Source of the DNA: an uncultured Paracoccaceae bacterium
GTDB lineage: Bacteria > Pseudomonadota > Alphaproteobacteria > Rhodobacterales > Rhodobacteraceae
Length of the DNA: 41,666 nucleotides
Assembly (NCBI GenBank): GCA_937895435.1
Contig: CALAXT010000040.1
Span: forward strand, 1 to 41,666
Direction: 5' to 3'
Below, one piece after another: positions 18,506 to 24,965 of this stretch. A program made the translations under genes and the position numbers. The notes under the pieces are model-generated. The model was not told the DNA's origin. It searched no databases and was given only the letters and a program-made list of their open reading frames with translations. The first letter of the stretch is position 1; each line of letters opens with the position of its first letter.

Positions 18506-19798
18506 ATGCAGACGCAATTCACGCCCGAACAACTGGCAGACCCGGCAACGGCGCGGGCCAATAAGGTCTTGCGCAGCTGCGTGCATTGCGGGCTCTGCAC
18601 TGCGACATGCCCGACCTATCAAGTTTTGGGCGATGAGTTAGACAGCCCGCGGGGGCGGATTTATCTGATCAAGGATATGTTGGAAAAGGGCCGGCCTGCT
18701 GACGCCAAGACCGTGCGCCATATCGACCGCTGCCTGTCGTGCTTGTCATGCACCAGCACCTGCCCTTCGGGGGTGGATTATATGCATCTGCTTGATCATG
18801 CCCGCGCCTATATTGAGGCAAGTTATCGCCGCCCGCTTTTTGAGCGGGTGTTGCGCCATATTTTGGCTGGGGTCTTACCCTATCCAATGCGGTTTCGTTT
18901 GGCGCTGTTGGCCGCGAAAATCGCCCGGCCATTTCGCAAGCTTCTGCCCGATGCGCGGCTGCGTGCGATGCTGGACATGGTGCCTGCGCAAATCCCACCG
19001 GTCAGTCGCAATGACAGCCCACAAGTGTTTGCCGCCGTAGGACAGACAAAGATGCGTGTGGCGCTTATGACCGGCTGTGCGCAGCGCGCACTGAACACAG
19101 ATATCAACGATGCCACCATTCGCCTGCTGACAAGACTGGGCTGTGAGGTGGTGATAGCTCAGGGGGCAGGGTGTTGCGGCGCGCTGACCCATCACATGGG
19201 TATGGAAGAAAAAAGCCACGCGCTGGCCGCCGCCAATATCATGGCTTGGCGCCGCGAGGCGGCGGTGGGGTTGGATGCGATTGTGATCAACACATCAGGG
19301 TGTGGCACAACCCTGAAAGACTATGGTCATATGTTTCAGGACAGCGCCATGGCTGCAGATGCGGCCTGGGTGGCCGAACGGGCTGCCGATGTCACGCAAG
19401 TGATTGAAAAGCTGGGCCTGCCTGAGGGTTTAGCCCCCCGGGGGCTGCGCGTGGCTTATCACTCAGCCTGCTCGTTACAGCATGGTCAAAAGATCAAGAC
19501 CCTCCCACAGGCATTATTGCGGCAAGCGGGGTTTGAGGTAGTTGAGCCAGAAAACAGCCATTTGTGCTGTGGGTCGGCGGGCACCTATAACTTGTTGCAG
19601 CCCGAAATTTCTGGGCAGTTAAAGGCGCGCAAAGTGGCAAGTTTGGAAGCACGCACACCTGATTTGATGGCAGCCGGCAATCTGGGCTGCATGATTCAGA
19701 TTGCATCGGGAAGTGCCATACCAATGGCGCACACGGTTGAATTGTTGGACTGGGCCACCGGGGGGCCAAAGCCAGCCGCGCTGACAACAACACCATGA
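18506..19798 (+). CDS. glcF: Glycolate oxidase iron-sulfur subunit
   Basis: GlcF carries electrons from the flavin subunits toward quinone. The 430-residue protein has two 4Fe-4S ferredoxin clusters, C25/C28/C31/C35 (CVHCGLCTATCP) and C76/C79/C82/C86 (CLSCLSCTSTCP), followed by two CCG domains marked by GAGCCGALTHH and SHLCCGSAGTYN, which bind further iron-sulfur or heme-type cofactors in related heterodisulfide-reductase subunits. The ATG has AAAGGAAAG upstream. A strong hairpin 6 bp after the stop ends the operon. Confidence 0.95.
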   Translation: MQTQFTPEQLADPATARANKVLRSCVHCGLCTATCPTYQVLGDELDSPRGRIYLIKDMLEKGRPADAKTVRHIDRCLSCLSCTSTCPSGVDYMHLLDHARAYIEASYRRPLFERVLRHILAGVLPYPMRFRLALLAAKIARPFRKLLPDARLRAMLDMVPAQIPPVSRNDSPQVFAAVGQTKMRVALMTGCAQRALNTDINDATIRLLTRLGCEVVIAQGAGCCGALTHHMGMEEKSHALAAANIMAWRREAAVGLDAIVINTSGCGTTLKDYGHMFQDSAMAADAAWVAERAADVTQVIEKLGLPEGLAPRGLRVAYHSACSLQHGQKIKTLPQALLRQAGFEVVEPENSHLCCGSAGTYNLLQPEISGQLKARKVASLEARTPDLMAAGNLGCMIQIASGSAIPMAHTVELLDWATGGPKPAALTTTP

Positions 19799-19804
19799 TT
19801 TTCA

Positions 19805-19825
19805 TTCAAGCCCTGAGGGCTTGAA
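19805..19825 (+). terminator. Hairpin after glcF (likely glcDEF terminator)
   Basis: A perfect 9-bp stem TTCAAGCCC (19805-19813) and GGGCTTGAA (19817-19825) with a 3-nt loop starts 6 bp after the glcF stop. No long T run follows, so termination may be Rho-assisted or the hairpin may protect the 3' end. Its right arm overlaps the -35 element of the Hsp20 promoter. Confidence 0.5.
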
Positions 19826-19849
19826 AGCCCTAAAATCGTTTCCCACATG
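19820..19849 (+). promoter_or_regulatory. Candidate sigma-32 (RpoH) promoter of the Hsp20 gene
   Basis: CTTGAAA at 19820-19826 and CCCACATG at 19842-19849, separated by 15 bp, fit the RpoH consensus CTTGAA / CCCCATNT. The expected transcription start near 19855 coincides with the first base of the folded leader. Confidence 0.55.
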
Positions 19850-19854
19850 AAATG

Positions 19855-19933
19855 GAGCGGGGTGCCACAACTGGGCCCCGGCTCTTGCCCGCCTTGCGAA
19901 AGGGGGCGCCAACCATCGCTTTATGAGGATGAC
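19855..19933 (+). ncRNA. Candidate ROSE-like RNA thermometer in the Hsp20 leader
   Basis: Three hairpins follow one another. Stem 1 is GAGCGGGG (19855-19862) with CCCCGGCTC (19876-19884), one G bulged. Stem 2 is TTG-CCGCCTT (about 19885-19895) with AAGGGGG and CAA (about 19900-19912). The last stem places TCGCT (19916-19920) against the ribosome-binding site AGGA (19926-19929). U-Y-G-C-U facing AGGA is the hallmark of ROSE thermometers of alphaproteobacterial small heat-shock genes. The pairings were worked out by eye. Confidence 0.55.
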
Positions 19934-20392
19934 ATGACCACTTTTGATTTTGCCCCCCTTTACCGTGCCACCGTTGGATTCGACCGGATCGCTGAATTAA
20001 TGGATCGGGCGCTGGCGTCGGATGTCACACAACCGACCTATCCCCCCTATAATATCGAAAAGACTGGTCAGGATGCCTATCGCATCTCAATCGCCGTTGC
20101 AGGGTTCAGCGCTGATGAGCTTTCTGTTGAGCTGCGTGACCAAGGGCTGATTGTGTCTGCACGCAAAGCCAATGACACCGCTGAGCGCAATTATCTGCAC
20201 CGTGGAATAGCCGCACGCGCGTTTGAGCGGCGGTTTCATCTGGCGGATCATGTGCGTGTTGCCGGGGCGAGCCATTCTGATGGCATGTTGCACATTGATC
20301 TTATGCGCGAAGTGCCCGAGCAGCTGAAACCCCGCCAGATCATGATTGAGCGCGGCGCCGACAACGCGCAAAGCCTTTCCACTGCCGCCTGA
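19934..20392 (+). CDS. Small heat-shock protein, Hsp20/IbpA family
   Basis: A 152-residue alpha-crystallin-domain chaperone that holds unfolding proteins in a refoldable state. Domain order: short N-terminal arm, YPPYNIEKTGQDAYRISIAV opening the alpha-crystallin domain (about 36-130) with AGFSADELSV, and a C-terminal tail with the IMIE variant of the I-x-I anchor. The ATG at 19934 with GAGGA upstream is preferred; the frame is open from 19847, but that part is the structured leader. RpoH-type promoter and ROSE-like leader predict induction by heat at two levels. A terminator-like hairpin follows. Confidence 0.92.
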   Translation: MTTFDFAPLYRATVGFDRIAELMDRALASDVTQPTYPPYNIEKTGQDAYRISIAVAGFSADELSVELRDQGLIVSARKANDTAERNYLHRGIAARAFERRFHLADHVRVAGASHSDGMLHIDLMREVPEQLKPRQIMIERGADNAQSLSTAA

Positions 20393-20413
20393 CCGCCCGC
20401 ATAAAATGGCATC

Positions 20414-20448
20414 AAACCGGCCTTGCGTAACGCGTGGCCGGTGTTTTA
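20414..20448 (+). terminator. Rho-independent-like terminator after Hsp20
   Basis: ACCGGCC (20416-20422) pairs with GGCCGGT (20436-20442), and an inner GCG/CGC extends the stem with a TAA loop. GTTTTACTT follows. It sits 22 bp past the Hsp20 stop and separates it from the convergent HIT gene. Confidence 0.6.
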
Positions 20449-20512
20449 CTTGACCGTGTTTTGTGCAGACAAATATCTAATCCGCCCAGTTTTTGGCGCA
20501 ACGTGCCAGCCG

Positions 20513-20881
20513 TTAAGATCGCTGCAGCATCGGGCCCAGCGGCGCACCGCCCAAGACGTGCATATGCAGGTGCGGCACCTCTTGGTGGCCATGTACGCCA
20601 GCATTGCTAATGATCCGATAGCCCATCTCTGCCAAACCTAAATCAGCGATAACCTGCATGATCGCCCGGTTGAAATCAGCAATTTCGGCCGGTGCAGCCT
20701 TTTCGATAAAGTGATCAAAGCTGGCATAAGGCCCCTTTGGGATCACCAGAACATGCACAGGCGCCTGCGGTGCAATATCATGAAACGCCAAGGAATGTTC
20801 GGTTTCCAGCACTGTCTTATTGGGAATTTCACCGCGTAGGATGCGGGCAAAGATGTTTTGGGGATCATAAGGTGTGGGCAT
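20513..20881 (-). CDS. HIT family (HinT-like) nucleotide-binding protein
   Basis: A 122-residue histidine-triad hydrolase of the HinT/PKCI branch, acting on purine nucleoside phosphoramidates and acyl-adenylates. The triad is H104, H106, H108 in PHLHMHVLGG; N-terminal features DIAPQAPVHVLVIPK are also typical. The ATG at 20881 is used, giving the usual length; an in-frame TTG at 20899 would overlap the upstream glycosyltransferase. It lies 7 bp downstream of that gene and is probably co-transcribed, though a functional link is not implied by the family. Confidence 0.9.
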   Translation of the reverse strand: MPTPYDPQNIFARILRGEIPNKTVLETEHSLAFHDIAPQAPVHVLVIPKGPYASFDHFIEKAAPAEIADFNRAIMQVIADLGLAEMGYRIISNAGVHGHQEVPHLHMHVLGGAPLGPMLQRS

Positions 20882-20888
20882 GTCAGGC

Positions 20889-22463
20889 TCAATCTTCAAA
20901 AAGGCATTGCGTTATGGCCTGCACCTGCCCCAGATCGGCATAACCCACCAAAAAGGCAGCAAGCGCCTGTTGGTTATGGCTGTATGGGGCGTTCGATTGG
21001 GCCACGTTTAGACTGGGCAGATTAGCCCCCAATATGCGTTCCGATTCAAGCGCGATTTCACGACGCAACGCTGGTAGTAGCCCGGCTGCCATACTGCGTG
21101 GTGCATCCGTAGGCAGCAGGCCGATCCGCTCGGCATGGCCCAAAAGCGTTTCATCATCAAATTCACTGCACAGTTCCAACACACGCAACTGACACCCATC
21201 AGCAGCCAGATCTTGTAAAATATCAAGACACGAGGGATCAAGACAGATCACCATCTGTTCGCGCCCCCAATGCATCAACAGCAATCGCAAGACACCCCGC
21301 ACATTGCGCCGCCGCTTGTGGGGTGCCTGTTCAAGCCCACCCAAATCAGGCAATCCACCCGCCTGCTCATCAAACAGATAGGCGCCGGAAGGAAGATCAA
21401 AAACATTCTGCATCTGTTGTGCCAGCGCCTTGCCCAAATGCCATTTCTTGGCCAAAATAACGAAGATCATACGGCCAGCCCCGATTTGGGCGTCACGCGC
21501 CCAGATGCGTGGCGCAAACCGTTGGCCATTGCGGCCTCGGGCGGTCAGATAGCCATGCAAGCGGTGCCCAATGCGACTGATCTGACCAACCTCTGGCCCG
21601 CTGTCATACATATGTGCCAACTGCCAGCGCAGACCTTTGGGATCTGGTGATATTTTACGAGCAAAAAAACTGTCTTGTTGCAAAAGAAATTCGAAATGAT
21701 CCTGACAAAAAACAACCGGCAATCCGTAGTCGGTGAACACCAAAAAGGTAGGGGGACGGTTTTGCAAAGAGCGGCTGTGGACCAAATGCGCAACAAGCGT
21801 TTGAAAAAATGTCTCATCCGGTATCCAAGTTGTGCGGAAAAATCGGATGATATCCGGGCGCGCTTTGCAAAACGCCAGCACAGCCTGCAGGGTTGTGCGC
21901 CGCAGGCACCACCACTGCGACCCAATGCGTATCGACAGACCCGCAGGCAAGGCGCGCTGTAAGCCAAGCCGCTGTTGCAACTCATATGCCCAATAAAACC
22001 GCTGCTTTTGCGTACGTTCATTAAAGAGATGCCGGTAAATCAACCGTTCGGCACGCATGCCGGTTTTGATCCAACCCGAGGTAAAGAAATCGTGATGTTC
22101 AATATAATCTTGATCATTCTCCTCCAAAACCGCCCGAATGTGGTGGGCGGGTTTGATGGGCATGCAATCGCCCGACATCAGATAAAAATGCGTGGCCTTG
22201 GGAAAGGCCGACACTGCCACACGCGCCAAATCCAAAGATGCGGCCACTAAAGACCATTCACCCCAACCACACCGCCGCCGAGGCGCAAAAACCACCCGCA
22301 CATCTTGGCGCAGCGCTGCCCTGATCTGCGCATAATCTGCATTTGACGCAGATTTGTCAAAATGGATGGCAACAAAGTCGCCCTGCCTTGTTAGCCGCCG
22401 CGCTTGGGCGACAACACCACTAGGGTCTTTGTGGCAGAGCAAAAGATATGCGACATAAACCAA
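20889..22463 (-). CDS. GT14-like beta-1,6-N-acetylglucosaminyltransferase family glycosyltransferase
   Basis: A 524-residue protein. The N-terminal half (about 1-260) resembles core-2/I-branching GT14 enzymes: YLLLCHKDPSGV start, FVAIHFDKSAS, the CGWGEWSLVAASL and HFYLMSGDCMPIKP motifs, IGSQWWCLRR and the WIPDETFFQTLV acid pair. The C-terminal half is a separate domain that I recall as DUF5928-like from Rhodobacterales; its role is unknown. There is no membrane segment. No ATG fits: translation seems to begin at TTG 22463, which has AGAGGA 7 nt upstream. It is divergent from a sulfotransferase next to the flagellin gene, so it may build a glycan that is later sulfated. Confidence 0.75.
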   Translation of the reverse strand: MVYVAYLLLCHKDPSGVVAQARRLTRQGDFVAIHFDKSASNADYAQIRAALRQDVRVVFAPRRRCGWGEWSLVAASLDLARVAVSAFPKATHFYLMSGDCMPIKPAHHIRAVLEENDQDYIEHHDFFTSGWIKTGMRAERLIYRHLFNERTQKQRFYWAYELQQRLGLQRALPAGLSIRIGSQWWCLRRTTLQAVLAFCKARPDIIRFFRTTWIPDETFFQTLVAHLVHSRSLQNRPPTFLVFTDYGLPVVFCQDHFEFLLQQDSFFARKISPDPKGLRWQLAHMYDSGPEVGQISRIGHRLHGYLTARGRNGQRFAPRIWARDAQIGAGRMIFVILAKKWHLGKALAQQMQNVFDLPSGAYLFDEQAGGLPDLGGLEQAPHKRRRNVRGVLRLLLMHWGREQMVICLDPSCLDILQDLAADGCQLRVLELCSEFDDETLLGHAERIGLLPTDAPRSMAAGLLPALRREIALESERILGANLPSLNVAQSNAPYSHNQQALAAFLVGYADLGQVQAITQCLFED

Positions 22464-22593
22464 AATTTAATCCTCTGGTTGCATTCCAATCAAGCTTACA
22501 CCAAAAAGAAAATTACAAGTAAACATCAAAGACCTGATTGTTTTACATGACGGTCAAAACCACGCCGCTCGCGGTAAAGAAAAGGAAGCAAGA

Positions 22594-23397
22594 ATGGGGT
22601 TCCCCGGCGTCTGGATGACGGAAAGTGCAAGCTGCATTTACCGTGTGGTTCCGAAATGCGCCTGTTCCACAATTGGGCAGGCCTTGTATTTCTCGGATCA
22701 CGGGACGTTTTTTGATGGTGATATTCATGATGCCCAAACGGGGATTCTGAAATGGTCGATGGAAGACCGCCAAGACCAAATCACCCATGCCGCGCTGCAC
22801 AAAACTGCGCCTGCGTTCAGCTGTGTGCGCAATCCCTACACCCGTATTCTATCTACCTTTTTTGACAAGATCGCCGGCATTCAACGCAATGGAAAGCGCT
22901 ACAGGGGCAATCTTGTTCCCGAAATGGCCCAAAGCTATGGCGTGCAGGTTGACGGTGACTTTGATCAAATCGCGAGCTTCCGCCGCTTTTTGCTGTTTGC
23001 CCGCGACACCATTCGTTGGCGCAAACCGATGGATCCGGACATTCACTGGTCTTCAATAACAGGCCACATTGCCACATTCGTTGCCAATGGCGGACAATTT
23101 GACCACATTATTTTCACCGAAGATTTCAAACCCGGCATGCAGCGGGTGTTGTCACAGTTTGACAGCCGCCATACCGTCGATCTGGACACAATGCCACGTT
23201 TCAACGACTCTGAGGGGCACGGGCCCGGCCGCGCGCATCCAGTAACAGATTATTTCGATGATCTATCGCGCCATCTTGTCTATGAAATCTATAAACAAGA
23301 TTTTGACCTGTTTAATTACGACCCGCAAGACCCTGGCCAAACACGCCCCCTGCAAGAGGTCGATCTGGACAAGCTGCACGCACAGCTTTCTGCCTGA
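22594..23397 (+). CDS. Sulfotransferase (carbohydrate sulfotransferase type 2 fold)
   Basis: A 267-residue PAPS-dependent sulfotransferase. The 5'-phosphosulfate loop is VVPKCACSTIG (K21, S25, T26) and the 3'-phosphate-binding segment is CVRNPYTRILSTFF (R79 onward), as in the Sulfotransfer_2 family that acts on glycans such as chondroitin or Nod factors. No signal peptide or membrane helix is present, so it is cytosolic, like other bacterial members. The ATG has AAGGAAG about 6 nt upstream. It is divergent from the GT14-like gene and 192 bp upstream of fliC. The target is not known; flagellin glycan or surface polysaccharide is an inference from position. Confidence 0.82.
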   Translation: MGFPGVWMTESASCIYRVVPKCACSTIGQALYFSDHGTFFDGDIHDAQTGILKWSMEDRQDQITHAALHKTAPAFSCVRNPYTRILSTFFDKIAGIQRNGKRYRGNLVPEMAQSYGVQVDGDFDQIASFRRFLLFARDTIRWRKPMDPDIHWSSITGHIATFVANGGQFDHIIFTEDFKPGMQRVLSQFDSRHTVDLDTMPRFNDSEGHGPGRAHPVTDYFDDLSRHLVYEIYKQDFDLFNYDPQDPGQTRPLQEVDLDKLHAQLSA

Positions 23398-23496
23398 GCT
23401 ACCTCGACATTTTCCAACCATTGGAGACGATTGCAGCGGCAGCGCGGCAAAAGCGTCAAACACACCTGTGTCTCCCATAAATTTATCGGAAAGAAT

Positions 23497-23522
23497 TAAA
23501 GTTTTCTGAAATGGGTCGTTTC
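23497..23522 (+). promoter_or_regulatory. Candidate sigma-28 (FliA) promoter of the flagellin gene
   Basis: TAAAGTTT at 23497-23504 is an exact match to the sigma-28 -35 consensus. After 10 bp comes GTCGTTTC (23515-23522), matching only about half of the GCCGATAA -10 consensus. It sits 67 bp before the fliC start. Confidence 0.35.
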
Positions 23523-23589
23523 TTATCTCAGGCGGCACAGAGCGCGCCACGATTAAGGCCGCAATCGGCGCACCAAATAGGAGATGAAG

Positions 23590-24825
23590 ATGGCACTTTC
23601 AGTCAATACAAACGTTGCATCGTTGAACGCCATGGCGGCAGCATCGAAAATCAACAATGACATGGAAACGTCGATGAACCGCTTGTCGACCGGCAAGCGC
23701 ATTAACACAGCCGCTGATGATGCCGCAGGCATCGCAATCGCTGCGCGCCTGACGTCAGAAATTAAAGGCACAAACCAAGCTATCCGCAACGCACTTGACG
23801 GTCAGGCCATGATCGACACGGCTGAGGGTTCGCATGCAGAAATTGAAACGCTTTTGCAGCGCATGCGTGAAATCGCTGTGCAGGCAGCCAGTGACACCAA
23901 CGACTCTGACGACCGTGCAAATCTTCAGGCCGAATTGGATCAGCTTTCCACAGAAATCACACGGATCGCGACCGTTTCCACATGGGCAGGTCAACAGCTT
24001 TTGAACGGTGCGGGAACTGGAACCAACACGACCACGACGCAGGCAACGGCAACAACAGACAAAGCTTCATTTGATCTTCAAATTGGCGCTAATTCAGGCA
24101 CGAACGAAAAGCTGACCGTCGAAATTAAAGCAATGTCGGCAAGGGCACTGGGCGTCGACTCAAAAGGTATTGCTGCTGCAACAGTGACCGCATCTGTGAC
24201 CTCTGCTAATAGCGCATCTGCTGCTCAGATCTCGACAACAGCTGCTGGCGGATACAAGTTCATCTCAGGGACAGCGACGACCACCAGCACCGGTAGCGCA
24301 GCTGTGACAACAACTGGCGTGAGAGGTATGTTTGGCGCAACGTTCAAACTGATCATTTCAAGCGCGACGGCAACTGTAACTAACGTATCGACGACCGATG
24401 ATACCCCTAACACTGCGTCCGGTGTTGCTCAGCAAATGGCTGATCAGATCAACACGCAGTTCAGTGATAAGTTCTATGCCGTTGTGGACGGCGATACGCT
24501 TCAGGTCCGCAAATATGCCGACATTCGCCTGAACAACGCGACCAACGCGGTCGATGCGCTTGACACAATTGACTTGGCTATTAAAACGCTAAACACGCAA
24601 CGCGCCAATTTGGGCAGCATTTCCAACCGGCTTGATAACACTGTCAGCAATTTGACAAACATCTCAACGAATTTGGAAGCAGGCCGCGGGCGCATTCAAG
24701 ATGCTGACTTTGCAGCAGAAAGCTCTGCCCTGGCAAAAGCGCAGATCCTGAGCCAAGCATCAACAGCCATGCTTGCGCAGGCAAATGCCGCCAAACAGGG
24801 CGTTCTTCAGCTGCTCAAAGGCTAA
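23590..24825 (+). CDS. fliC: Flagellin
   Basis: The 411-residue filament subunit. The conserved N-terminal D0/D1 helices (1-140, MALSVNTNVASLNA, LSTGKRIN, DDAAG, LQRMREIAVQA) and C-terminal D1/D0 (about 335-411, NLTNISTNLEAGRGRIQDADFAAES through QVLQLLKG-like end) are intact. The middle (about 143-325) is Ser/Thr/Ala-rich and low in aromatics, with only three Tyr, the type of surface domain that is often O-glycosylated. The ATG at 23590 has AGGAG 6 nt upstream; the earlier ATG at 23584 would have no spacing. No flaF or flbT is adjacent. A strong terminator isolates it, and sulfotransferase genes lie on both sides. Confidence 0.95.
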   Translation: MALSVNTNVASLNAMAAASKINNDMETSMNRLSTGKRINTAADDAAGIAIAARLTSEIKGTNQAIRNALDGQAMIDTAEGSHAEIETLLQRMREIAVQAASDTNDSDDRANLQAELDQLSTEITRIATVSTWAGQQLLNGAGTGTNTTTTQATATTDKASFDLQIGANSGTNEKLTVEIKAMSARALGVDSKGIAAATVTASVTSANSASAAQISTTAAGGYKFISGTATTTSTGSAAVTTTGVRGMFGATFKLIISSATATVTNVSTTDDTPNTASGVAQQMADQINTQFSDKFYAVVDGDTLQVRKYADIRLNNATNAVDALDTIDLAIKTLNTQRANLGSISNRLDNTVSNLTNISTNLEAGRGRIQDADFAAESSALAKAQILSQASTAMLAQANAAKQGVLQLLKG

Positions 24826-24848
24826 CTTAGCTTTGGCATGAAACTTGT

Positions 24849-24882
24849 ATGGCCCGGGGACAGACTCCCGGGCCATTTTTTT
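24849..24882 (+). terminator. Strong Rho-independent terminator of fliC
   Basis: A perfect 10-bp stem (ATGGCCCGGG at 24849-24858, CCCGGGCCAT at 24867-24876) with an 8-nt loop is followed by seven T ending at 24882, 24 bp after the fliC stop. Confidence 0.93.
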
Positions 24883-24965
24883 ATCAACTCGGATGATACG
24901 GCAACAATACGCCACAAACCAAAGGTAACTTGGCCCTGAACGCCAACTGAGGAGCACAGCAGCAA

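Noticed and set aside
23536-23549. Sigma-54 promoter upstream of fliC (GGCACAGAGCGCGC)
   Set aside because: GG and GC are 10 bp apart, but the -12 box lacks TTGC and the -24 box lacks the preceding T; the sigma-28 candidate is better.
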